Positions 10,328 through 19,353 of a stretch of DNA of 31,945 nucleotides are shown here, piece after piece (position 1 is the stretch's first letter; each line of letters begins with the position of its first letter). Source of the DNA: Hypsibius dujardini (lineage: Eukaryota; Tardigrada; Eutardigrada; Parachela; Hypsibiidae); the NCBI GenBank assembly GCA_001579985.1, contig LRSR01003246.1:1-31945 (forward strand), given 5' to 3'. The position numbers were made by a program, and so were the translations under genes. The notes beneath the pieces were generated by a model. It searched no databases, was not told where the DNA came from, and saw only the letters and a list, made by a program, of their open reading frames with translations.

Positions 10328-12646
10328 CGAACGAACAGACAAACAGACAGGCCGACCAGACCAACCAGACAATCCATGCAGTCACAGGACAATCGGAAAA
10401 CTTAAAACATCGCCATACTTATATGACGAATTGGTGTTTGTGCTAGGTTCCAAGTTGGTGATTCGTCGAGTTCTCGACCTGCATCCTCTCATTCCCGCCG
10501 ATCCAGTTTCCCACCCTCGTCCCCGCCACCTGATTCCCTTACCCATGCTTTTGCTACTGCTGCTCAACCGCCTCGTGATTGGGCACCGGTGGAGCATCAT
10601 CACTCCAACACTGCCGGAACGTCCCACCACATGTCCATGGAGCATCAGTCGCATCCTCCAGCCATCACCTCTGATAACATGAACCCATCTATGGGCGGTG
10701 GCGATGACGAGAACAGCGCTCTCGGACATCACACCACCGTTGAACCGGAATCCGGGGGCGGTGGCGGCACTTGGGACGACGAAGACGATCTGACAAGTTT
10801 CTACCGACTACCGAAGAAGCAGGAGGAGGAACGGGAAGAGGCCAGCCATTCTGGCGCTCCTCAACAGGTTTGGCAGAGCTTCGGCACTGCCCCAACTTAT
10901 GAGCAGCCGACTCACGAGACCAGCGAAGCGACTTCCCATCCCCAATCTCTCTCTTCCATTCCACTCTTTGCCCCCAGTTCAGACGGTGCACAACCGCCGA
11001 TGATGTTCCAATACGGTTGGAACGGCGCTCCTCAGAATCCACCGAACGACCACTCTGACGGTCCCGCTGTCAGTGCCTTCCAGCCGGCCTACCATCATCC
11101 CACGGGGGATTCTCACACCGTGTCGGCACCATCAGGAATGCACGACGGTAGCCTGACCTTGGGGGAAATGCAACAACAACATGAGGACGACGATCAGCGT
11201 CGGGAGAGCTCGGCCAGCGAATGGAGCGCCATGCAGCGCCCCCTCTCGGTGGACCTACCCCATCTTGACTTTCAACAGCCGTCCGGCAGTTTTGAATACG
11301 GAGCTACGTCGGAACAGCACCACGAACTGCAGTCTGAGCTTCCGCCGGTGCAGGACTATTACCATCTGGAGTACTCGCAGAATCCGGAAGCCTACCAGAC
11401 AAACTACTGGAACAACACCGAACACTACGGCCCGACTGCTTCAGACAATACCGGTCATCAGCAGCAACACTACGATCCAACACAGCAGTGGAGCTCACCG
11501 ACTGATCCGACTCAGTATGGGTATGCAGGACAACCGCAGACAGGGTATGCTGGACAACCGCAGACAGGGTCTGCTGGGCAACCTCAGGCGGAGTATGTTG
11601 GACAACCGCAGACAGGGTATGCTGGACAACCGCAGACGGGGTCTGCTGGGCAACCTCAGGCGGGGTCTGTTGGACAACCGCAGACAGGGTATGATCAGTA
11701 CGGTCAACAGCAGGCGTACCAATCCGAGCACAACTTCCAGGACGGTCAGTCGGTGCAACCGACCTTCCAGCAGGCCGATCAGTCGACGGTTGTGCCGAAC
11801 ACTTGGCATGCACCGCCTCCCGGTCAGATGTACCAAAACACTCCGTTTCCCAGTCAAAGTCAACAACAATTCAATCAGCTACCACCGCAGCAGTCGTACC
11901 AAAACATCCCGTTAACTCATCAACACCAACATCAGCCGCAGCCGAACTACGCAGGCAGTCAGTATCAGCAGCAGCCGTATGTGAATGGACCGGAAATTCC
12001 TGACGAGGAAGAGGACCAGAGAAACGGGCAACCACAGCAAGTTCAACCACCTCCTGCAGCAGCAGCGGTGGTGGACAACAAATCCAAGCCTGGGTTGATG
12101 GGTCGTTTCACCGGTCTGTTCGGGGGGAAAAAGGAACAAGTAGCGGCGCCACCTGTTGTCGCTCCCATCCCGACGTTACCGGTTCCGCCGACCAGCGGTG
12201 GTCCGCCAATGTTCCCGACCGTCAGTGGAGTCCCCGGGCCGTTCGGTCAGTTCGTGCCGCCACCGCAGCAGCAGCAGTTTAGCGGGGCAAATCCGCCCGT
12301 TTCAGGATGGTCAAATGTCCCCTTGTCGGGGACGTCGCAGCAGAATTTGACCTCTCCGTCGATGTACACTGGACCTCTTCCTCCACCGGGCAGTTTTGGA
12401 GGTGGACCGCCGCAACAATCGGGTGTTTTCAATCCACCACCAGTGTCGGCTGGTGGAGGTGGTTTCATCGGAGCGGTCCCGCCTGGAGCGACCTACCAGA
12501 ACGTCGTCTATCAGCAGCAACCGCCACCGCAGCAGCCGCAGCAGCCGCAGCAGCCACAGCAGCAGTACAACTACAACAACGCCTCGCAGATGCCCCAGCT
12601 GAACGCTCACGTCGCACCGGGTCAGAAAGTTCCTCCAATCTACTGA
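3625..12646 (+). CDS. SEC16: Sec16-like COPII coat assembly scaffold protein
   Basis: Peripheral scaffold that organises ER exit sites and binds COPII subunits such as Sec13, Sec23 and Sec31. Exons: 3625-3942, 4791-5363, 5777-6508, 6783-7141, 7609-8180, 8511-9254, 9554-10151, 10447-12646, joining in frame to 2031 aa. Regions: acidic Trp/Asp/Ser-rich start (MADDWGGDSW); long Glu/Arg/Lys/Gln helix or coiled coil (about 127-490); low-complexity acidic linker; central conserved/ACE1-type helical domain (about 770-1180), with DPIYTACALMCGASPRV matching the Sec16 pattern DP..T...LM.G..P; second charged helix (about 1205-1262); long Pro/Gln/Gly-rich tail with GQPQ repeats (about 1657-1715) and a basic patch GLMGRFTGLFGGKK (about 1845). 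Every intron from the second on, except 6509-6782, carries a CTGT/CAGA tract. The identity rests on the central domain and overall architecture. The long N-terminal charged helix is not typical of the family. Confidence 0.88.
3943..4790 (+). other. Sec16 intron 1 (848 bp), no gene seen
   Basis: Phase-0 intron with GT at 3943 and AG at 4789-4790. It is AT-rich with short GATT runs (4026-4046, 4762-4773). I see no coding exon, microsatellite or inverted-repeat element inside. Confidence 0.7.
5521..5710. repeat. Compound TCTG/CCTG microsatellite in Sec16 intron 2
   Basis: On the sense strand a degenerate CTGT tract surrounds ten perfect GCCT units (5535-5574). The TCTG-next-to-CCTG order resembles the composite repeat in intron 1 of human CNBP. 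It lies in the 413-bp intron 5364-5776. Confidence 0.95.
5951..6148 (+). repeat. 99-bp in-frame tandem duplication inside Sec16 exon 3
   Basis: Two copies (5951-6049 and 6050-6148) encode 33-residue units beginning EAVHREEERLRKEEAERTAR and ending ERIRFQELQ. They differ at only a few bases. A weaker third unit starts at 6149 (EAMRQEEERAQREAEERLLR). The near identity points to a recent duplication extending the charged helix. Confidence 0.95.
7185..7580. repeat. (CTGT)n microsatellite in Sec16 intron 4
   Basis: Long degenerate CTGT tract with CTAG and TTTG variants, densest at 7280-7420, filling most of the 467-bp intron 7142-7608. The repeat unit lies on the sense strand. Confidence 0.95.
8298..8344. 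repeat. Short CTGT/CTGC tract in Sec16 intron 5
   Basis: A shorter, more degenerate CTGT cluster in the 330-bp intron 8181-8510, sense orientation. Confidence 0.8.
9287..9440. repeat. CAGA/CAGG microsatellite in Sec16 intron 6
   Basis: A CAGG core (about 9312-9377) flanked by CAGA units in the 299-bp intron 9255-9553. Here the purine-containing strand is the sense strand, opposite to the earlier Sec16 introns. The tract ends about 110 bp before the 3' splice site. Confidence 0.95.
10201..10372. repeat. (CAGA)n microsatellite in Sec16 intron 7
   Basis: CAGA tract, pure at about 10288-10325, in the 295-bp intron 10152-10446. It is also in CAGA sense orientation and ends about 74 bp before the acceptor. 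Confidence 0.95.
11519..11694 (+). repeat. Coding tandem repeats of 8 residues (YAGQPQTG type) in Sec16
   Basis: About seven 24-bp units encode variants of GYAGQPQT and GSAGQPQA in the disordered tail. Several units are nearly identical at the DNA level (GGACAACCGCAGACAGGGT), indicating recent slippage or unequal exchange. Confidence 0.92.
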
Positions 12647-13390
12647 TAATACTACATTTATACGTAACGAAAACTATTTCGTCCTTTTTTTCTTGTTTAC
12701 CGGCTGTGATGACGGAGAGAGAGAAGCGGAAAGGTTTGTGATGGAATATGTTTTTCCGATTTTTTTCCCCTGAGGGGGGGGGGGAACGGCCCCATTTTCG
12801 AATAGAAACGTATCGTCGAATTGTCATTTTAACGATTTATTTTATTACTCTCCTGTCTGCCTGTGTGTTTGTGTGGTGGGGCACATTTATGTATACGTGC
12901 GAGTAAAAGGCACACTCTTAAATTGTCTGGAGAGTACCGTAGTCCCTAGGGTTTCCTCATGGGGCGACCTCTACAATTGAGGTGGAGGTGGAGGCCGGAA
13001 ATGAACTGCGCCGGTCGAGTTAGAGTCAGGCAACCTTGGAAGTTTTTGTGTGTGCGCGTATGTGACGCCGCGTGAAATCATTTGTCCCTCACAATGGGAT
13101 CACTTTGTCCGGCGCTTCCTTTTCCCGTTATTTCCATAAAAGTCCCACGACGCTGATGGACAGACAGTTTGAGTTTCAATAGGCAAGGAGCTTGTTATTA
13201 AATTAAATATAAAAGAAAATACCGCGCATGCAGAGTGGATTTGAAACTTCCGCATTAATCGATGGTCCATTTTCGTCATTATGCCGATTCTGATACTTAT
13301 CGAAAGTGAAGAAAGCACGCTTTTTCATCAGTGAAATCGGGCATTTTTAACCCGCGGGTCAGAGTTTTCCGGCGGCGTTGCGGGGTTAAG
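12647..13390. other. Intergenic region between Sec16 and receptor gene 1
   Basis: Contains the Sec16 3' UTR and the receptor 5' flank. A run of eleven G lies at 12774-12784. I find no clear AATAAA close to the Sec16 stop codon. A signal-peptide exon for the downstream receptor might be expected here, but I could not identify one. Confidence 0.6.
13208..13215 (+). promoter_or_regulatory. Candidate TATA box (TATAAAAG) for receptor gene 1
   Basis: TATAAAAG matches the animal TATA consensus and lies about 180 bp upstream of the ATG at 13391. Short AT-rich matches arise by chance, so this is only a candidate. Confidence 0.3.
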
Positions 13391-16300
13391 ATGCCGGTGC
13401 AGATCCTCGTGCTGGTTCTGGTGGCGTACCAGCCGGAGACGCTCATTCCGACCGTCAAACTGGCCGTGGCGGACTCCAATTTACTCTACGGTCCGAATAT
13501 CAGTTTCAGCTACGCCTTCTTCAACAACTCAAACATGGACACCTGCGATGAGATTGAAACGGAGGTGCTGCCGTTTTTGGCGGATTTCTACTACAACCAA
13601 CGGCAGAACGGCACGTATGTCGTGCTCTTTCCCACCGGTAAGGCTAAGTGCCGATGCCTTTTCCTATAGATGTCTGACACTGTTGCAACCCTTAAGAGAA
13701 TCTTTTACTCTAAAGTGCAGTTCCTGTAACCGTAATGTCTAGTAATCTTAAATAAAATATAGAGTCTGCTACTCGAAAAATCCTAAATAAAATAAAGAAT
13801 TTAATCCTATAGTAATCTTAAATAAATTATAGTCTAGTACTCTATATAATATATAATAATAAGATAATAATAATAATAAGATATACAATCAATTACTTTG
13901 TGGCGGTTGGATTATATACTGCGATAACTTTGCTTGACACTATCCCAAACCAAAAAATTAATTTGAAATTGATTGGCATCGGCCAAAGAGCTTTTGCACT
14001 TCATGGGGCGGAGCTATGGGCTGCTCCTTCAAGCTACGCTGTCATTTGCAGTACTTTTCCCGCGAATTACGCATAGCTCCGCCCCTTTCTCTCCAAAAAA
14101 TATTTGGTTGAAAATCAATCGATTTCAAATTGAATTTCGGGAGAAATATGCGTCAAGTCGAATTTGCTTTTATACATTACCAGAGTCAGGCAATGACGGC
14201 ATTTCAAAGGACTAGAATTACGGCACAAAAAAGCGTCTCTAGTGATACATGGCCGATTTCTCGTATACCTGCACATTGGAGGCCGATCTGATTTCCGTTT
14301 TTTTTCCTAATTAAATTTATGGATTCCAATAGCTTTGTTTTTCAAATACAGGTTGCAGCTACTCAATGTTTCATGTTGGGGAGCTTTCAAGAGGTACGCA
14401 GCAGTATATACAGTAACGTACAACGGATCGGGGGAAAAAAAATTGATATACAATGTACAGACACATGTGTGAGGTGAAATCCGTATTTCGGCTCACCATT
14501 CATTTGGTCGATAAATCGGCCCACTCATGGGCTTCTCTTTGATGGCAGGTGCTTGATTGTTTGATTTTTAGAAGTATACTAGGATATAGTAGAGAAAATC
14601 AAACAATCAAGCACCTGCTATGAAAGAGAAACGCACGAGTGAATCGATTTATCGATCAAGTGGAAGGTGAGCCGAAATAAAGATTTCACCTCATACACGT
14701 TTTCATTCACAGAGTGGAATGTGCCCATGATTGCCAGGTTCGTGCGAGCTTTATTGCGCAATCTACAATTTTTACCTCAATGCTTCATTTTTTTCGTTTT
14801 AATTATCGGTGTTTCTAGTCTATTTCGTATTGACTTTGTATGTTATATTTAGTGCAGGAAGTGATACGAGACTGCGGAATAAGACGCACTACCCCACCCT
14901 GGTATGCTTTTTACCCTCACAAATCTCCGCGTACCCGAAGACGTTCAAACGCTTACTGGACCATTATCGTTGGCGAGCCATCGCCTTCATCTGCGACCCG
15001 GCCTCCAGTACTGACTCCTTCTTCCGGACTGCCCGGAAAGAATTCCAAGACATCTTACGGAACCGCAATCAGACGTATAACATCTTCGACTTTGCGACCA
15101 ATTTGGCGGTGGAGGATCTGCGTGTCGCTGCACTCAAACACGCACGACCCCACAGTCGAGGTAGGAAATGTCGTTTTCCAACTCGTATCTTCTTTCGTCC
15201 TTTTCTGACTCGTCTCTCCCAATGGGTGAAATTTCCTAGTTTTTCTCTTACTTGTAAGGGAAAAATTAAGATTAAAGATTAATTATTAAAGATTAAATTA
15301 AAAATTAAATTGAATTACAAAAATTAAGGAACTGGCTATTCGGCCGGAGTTTTTCCGACCGAATAGCCAAGTCACTATCGAACCGGACTTTCACGGCTGA
15401 ATAGCCAAGTCACTATCCAGCCGGGTTTTCTCCGGCTGAGCAGCTTTAATTCACTATCCAGCCGGACTTTCTCGGCTGAATAGGCCAACCACTGTTTAGC
15501 CGTTTTTTTAGCAGCAATACAGACAAATCACTAAGTCGGGCTTTCTCTTAACTTGGCGTACATAAATACCGAATAATAAGGAGAGAAACTAGCGAATAAT
15601 CGAAAAATTATGCGGTTAATCAACACTTAAAGATCTTGTTTTTTCGAGCAATCATTTGGACATTCAGTCGCTCGCGCCACGTTTTTGAGGAGCAGGAGAA
15701 ATTAAGGTCTCGCCGATGATGATTTTTCATGATGATGATGAAGACTAGACCTGAAGATCTTCCTACACCATTCATCCCGAAACTGCTCAAACTCTTTCCA
15801 GTTTTGGAAAGTTTTTCCCATCTCCATTGAGCAGACAAAACGTTGTGGAAACACTCAAACGAAATACTATGAAGGATAATTGGAACACTCTCTATAAATC
15901 TCGTTCGCGTGGGTTGTCGTCATTGAGATCTCGCTATTAGTCTCCTTGGAACTGGTATATACTCCTAAGTTTCTGCGGCTTCTGGAAATTTTTCACTGGA
16001 ATTTCACCAAGTCTAATAATCAGCTTCAAAATTGACAGGTGGTCCCATATTGTGAAAAAAGTTCGGCCGAGCAGGCCAACTAGTGGCTTGCCCATGCAGC
16101 CGGAGAAAGTCCGGCTGGATAATGACTTGGCTATTCAGCCGGAGAAACTCCGGCCGAATAGCTTTGACCAAAAATTAAAATTAAATTTAAAATTAAAATT
16201 AAGGTAAAATTAAGGCATCAGATTACGTTTTTGAGGTTATTGCGATTAAATTCATTCCCTTTTCAGTGATTGTCATTTTGGCTCATATGGACCTGGTGAG

Positions 16301-18188
16301 GTTGACCCTGATAGCCGCGTCAAATATGGGAATGACGGGTACTGACTACGTGAGTACAAGTACACACAGTGAGCGACGGAATTTAATCTAATGGAGGATC
16401 TCGGAAATGGGCAAAAGGGGCGGGGCAGGGTGATACTTAAACAATCAACCAATCAACTTGCGGAACTCCGGAGCCATCGGAGCGGAGTTGATTGGTTGAT
16501 TGTTCAATTATTACCCCTTGCCCCGCCCCTTTTGTGCATTTCCGAAACCCTTCGTTAGATTAAATTCTGTCGTTTGCTGTATACATCCGATTTATGTCGA
16601 ATAAAAATATCCGTCGGTTTGGCATTGACGAATAAAGACCATCCAAGATACTGTCTGTGATCCAAACAAATTCTCTTGTCCTTTTTTGCCCGGTAGGTCT
16701 ACATTACATCCTTGCTCTACGGATTCGATACTAAGTTTTGGGGCTCTCCGCATTGGTTTCGCAACGACTCTACCGTGGAAATGAATGAGGTTCGTTAGCT
16801 TTCACATCATTCGTTGGCTGCGGGACGTGAGGTATTTGAGAAATCGAGGCAAAGGCGCTCTTTTGAAGACACAAAAAAATTATTTTGTATGTCCAATAAA
16901 AAATTGGACAGACAAAAACACTCTTTATATATTTTTTTCCGAAAACAAATCAACTGTTCCAGTGTCAGAAATACCTCGTCCTGCAAAAGAACGCTCTCAG
17001 TATTATTAATTATTTAACTAATAAGGGACGAAAACAGAAATACGAATTCTGCTTGGCCGAAGTTTTTTCGTGTCTGCAGGAATAAGATTGATTTCGAGGA
17101 TAGGATCGAGTTTACGGTATAACTAATTTTGGTTTAATTTTGTGAGATGGAATAAAGTGCGCTGTCTTAAACACGATCCCATTCAAAATTTTATCGGCAA
17201 TTAATTGGCGTTAGCAGAAAAATATTCTGAGACCAGGGGGCGGAGCTATCCCTCATTTCGGCACAGAGCAGTAACGCCTTGAGCTGATTTCAAAAATGAT
17301 CTGTAACTCTGTCCTCATGTCTGGAAATACTTTATCTACTTAATCGAAATGAAATTGGAGATAAGGTAGTGTGATAAAAAGACCCCTTATTTCCTTTTGT
17401 AAAATTGGTCTTTTTGTAATGAATAGGTTGTGTTATTGCTTCGATTCTGAAGGGGTTCTCTACTCCGTGAACGATTCTGCTGATTAGTCCACGAGTCTAT
17501 GTACGAGAAGGGTTGTTGGTTTTCAACGGCGCCGTAATGAAATTGTTTTGCTTTACATGCAGGTGGCGAAATTAGCCTTTGAAGGGCTGCTGATTATAAC
17601 CATGGCGAAGCCAAAGCAAAACGCCATGCTGACACACTTCATGGACAGTATCGTCAACGCGACAACGTCCGCTTCATTGATGGCCGACGATGTGAGCTGT
17701 AATTGAAAGTCCCATCTGGCTCTTCATGCTTTTTGTAAACTTCTCTGTCTCTAATTGTAGAAACAAATCTATCCGATCTGCGTGGACACGGCTTTTCGGG
17801 CTGCCGCTGAGGTGCGGCGCCTACGAACAAATTGCGAGCGAGATTACTGCTTGCATAGACCAAACCAGGATACCAAATGTATCTTCAAGGTTAAAGTAAC
17901 AATGGCACTGTTGTCCACAGATGATAAATGAAACAGTATCAACCGGAAGGAACTTGTCGGACGGTGCGGCACTAGCTCGGCGTATGTACAACAGAAATTT
18001 TCCATCTGTCCAGGGAAATCCGTTCAAACTGAACAACAACGGTGACAGTGACAGCCTCATTGCTGTGGTCGCTGCTGTTGCAAACGGAAGTGGGGAGTTG
18101 GAGGTTCGCATCCTATGTTTAGTGTCATTGTGATGCACTATAAGATAAGTGTTAGTTTGTCTGTCTATCTGTCTATCTATCTGTCTTA

Positions 18189-18243
<55 letters not shown>

Positions 18244-18917
18244 ATTTGTTTGTGTCAATCGAGCAGTACGTCTGTTTGTCTGTCGTGTTTGCCGAATATC
18301 ACTTCCAATCAAGATGATTTTTTCGGCAGGAAGTAATGTTCTATGACGACCACGACTTTTCGATGTATCCGTCTCCTCACGGGCACGTATGGATCAGGGA
18401 AAAATACCCTGTAAGCGACCGTCCCAAGTGCGGATTTTCCGAGGGCGATCTCAAATGCCGTTCATCGGGTATAAGTGAAATTCATTGGACAGACTCAATC
18501 GGCTCCCAATCATAAGAAATTTCCGGTTGTAACTGCAGTGTATATCTTCCTGTAGGGGATGAATTTACCGAAACGATTGCGATCGCAGTGGCGGTAGCCG
18601 CATTCCTGATATTGTCTTGTCTTGCGTTTCTGATATATTCTGAAAGGTAATGACAGAAATACTCACTTCAAAGCTTACCCTACAATAATACATAATTATA
18701 ACAACGAAAAGAAGGTTACTCGTTGTCGGATATGTGCAGGTAATTGTACTAATCTGCTTCCGTTAATTGACAGGCGGAAGCGGTCGGAAGCAAACTCTTT
18801 CTGGGTTCTAACGGCATGCCTTCTGCAACCTTTTAAGGCCAACCGAAGACCGTCAGACCTTCGCGACATTCTTGGCCGGAAACAATCGCAGTTTAATCAT
18901 GCAGGAAGTTGTCATAC

Positions 18918-18921
<4 letters not shown>
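13391..18921 (+). CDS. Natriuretic-peptide-receptor-like single-pass receptor with no cyclase domain
   Basis: Exons: 13391-13637, 14352-14393, 14713-14737, 14853-15160, 16267-16349, 16697-16789, 17563-17691, 17761-17811, 17921-18103, 18330-18468, 18556-18646, 18774-18921. They join without a stop to 512 aa. The ectodomain follows the ANF-receptor/periplasmic-binding-like fold of membrane guanylate cyclases: LIPTVKLAVADSN, WNVPMIAS, NKTHYPTL, VIVILAHMDLVRL, ARRMYNRNFP, and the juxtamembrane PKCGF...C pair (about 418-430). One membrane segment (about 440-460, IAIAVAVAAFLILSCLAFLI) is followed by a tail of about 50 aa starting ERRKRSEANSFW. No kinase-homology or cyclase sequence lies downstream. 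Length and plan match the clearance receptor NPR-C (541 aa). Several N-glycosylation sequons are present. An ATG at 13331 is in frame; neither start gives a convincing signal peptide, so a 5' exon may be missing. It could be a signalling or decoy receptor, or a decayed cyclase. Confidence 0.82.
13960..14131. mobile_element. MITE-like inverted-repeat element in receptor intron 1
   Basis: Outer arms AATTTGAAATTGATTG (13960-13975) and its near-complement at 14116-14131 enclose inner perfect 14-bp arms (14005-14018 and 14072-14085, GGGGCGGAGCTATG). No coding capacity. A related GGGGCGGAGCTAT motif recurs near 17238 in intron 6. Confidence 0.6.
14464..14700. mobile_element. Full-length foldback MITE in receptor intron 2
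   Basis: The element is one large imperfect palindrome. Ends pair GTGTGAGGTGAAATC with its complement near 14682-14700. The centre has perfect 24-bp arms (14545-14568 and 14595-14618, starting GCAGGTGCTTGATTG). It stops 12 bp before exon 3. Removing it would leave an intron of about 80 bp, the usual size in this window. Confidence 0.75.
15328..16168. mobile_element. Foldback-type element with repeated hairpin ends in receptor intron 4
   Basis: Both ends consist of repeated palindromic units built on GGCTATTC-GCCGGAG and its complement (about 15331-15500 on the left, about 16060-16163 inverted on the right). The outermost arms, GGCTATTCGGCCGGAGTTT and its complement, form terminal inverted repeats. 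The direct repeat CAAAAATTAA flanks the element at 15318-15327 and 16169-16178, consistent with a 10-bp target duplication, though the flanks are AT-rich. The interior (15500-16060) has no recognisable transposase. Confidence 0.65.
16361..16586. mobile_element. Foldback MITE in receptor intron 5
   Basis: Nearly the whole segment is an inverted repeat. GACGGAATTTAATCTAA at the left pairs with TTAGATTAAATTCTGTC at the right, and the inner arms AAAAGGGGCGGGGCAGGG and CAATCAACCAATCAACT pair with their complements. No coding capacity. It makes up most of the 347-bp intron. Its exact outer ends are uncertain by about 10 bp. Confidence 0.7.
16790..17562 (+). other. Receptor intron 6 (773 bp), no gene seen
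   Basis: AT-rich intron with short unremarkable open frames. It includes one GGGGCGGAGCTAT motif (about 17237-17250) like the one in the intron 1 element, possibly an element remnant. No exon or complete inverted repeat was found. Confidence 0.6.
18150..18285. repeat. (CTGT)n microsatellite in receptor intron 9
   Basis: CTGT/CTAT tract, pure at about 18190-18230, in the 226-bp intron 18104-18329. Sense orientation. This is the third unrelated gene in the window with this repeat in an intron. Confidence 0.95.

Positions 18922-18948
<27 letters not shown>
18921..18948. repeat. (AT)14 dinucleotide repeat abutting the receptor stop codon
   Basis: Fourteen AT units begin at the last base of the TGA stop (18919-18921) of the predicted receptor. 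The flanks CCTG and TGTCAGG are roughly complementary, so the tract could form a cruciform. Confidence 0.95.
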
Positions 18949-18951
<3 letters not shown>

Positions 18952-19353
18952 AGGCTGTAAACGAATTAGAATTGTTCACACTGTACACCAGCGGTCTTTA
19001 TTTATCGAGGCAGACAAGCATAAATATTTTTGATTTTATTATCAGAAGTGTTGGACATATTGACGGTACTGTAGAGTGTAGACTGTAGACGGTACGGCAC
19101 AATCCTGTGGAGCGGTGCACTGTTCGGTACGGCGTTCGGCTAGTGTGACTGTCCGGTACAGAAAATGATGTCCGGTGTTTACAGCACTGCAAAAACGGTC
19201 GTAAACTTCTCCGGCCGGAGTTCAAAGTGCGCGCACGTGAAACGTGCATATCTTCAATATCGTTGCGCAAATATTTAGTCACTATGCACAACTTTAACAA
19301 TTTAATCAAGCCTTGACTGCAAAATTGTACTTCACACTTTACAATTCTATTTG
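18949..19353. other. Gene-free stretch after receptor 1
   Basis: I see no convincing coding sequence, repeat array or RNA gene here. The minus-strand open frame through it is arginine/threonine-rich and unlike a known protein. Confidence 0.5.

Noticed and set aside
11181-11915. Arg/Thr-rich 244-codon frame overlapping Sec16 exon 8, with antisense partners
   Set aside because: An off-frame shadow of the Gln/Pro/Gly-rich coding repeats, with no splice or homology support.
14465-14700. microRNA precursor
   Set aside because: The stem is far too long and its ends look like transposon termini. A small-RNA product cannot be excluded without sequencing, but a MITE explains the structure.
17654-18312. 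Minus-strand frames overlapping receptor exons 7-10
   Set aside because: Shadows of the plus-strand exons, which carry the family motifs and matched splice phases.
18774-18921. Receptor 1 tail read as the end of a kinase domain (LTACLLQPFKANRRPS resembles subdomain XI)
   Set aside because: The resemblance is short, and no other kinase motif (VAIK, HRDL, DFG) exists nearby. I treat it as an ordinary cytoplasmic tail.
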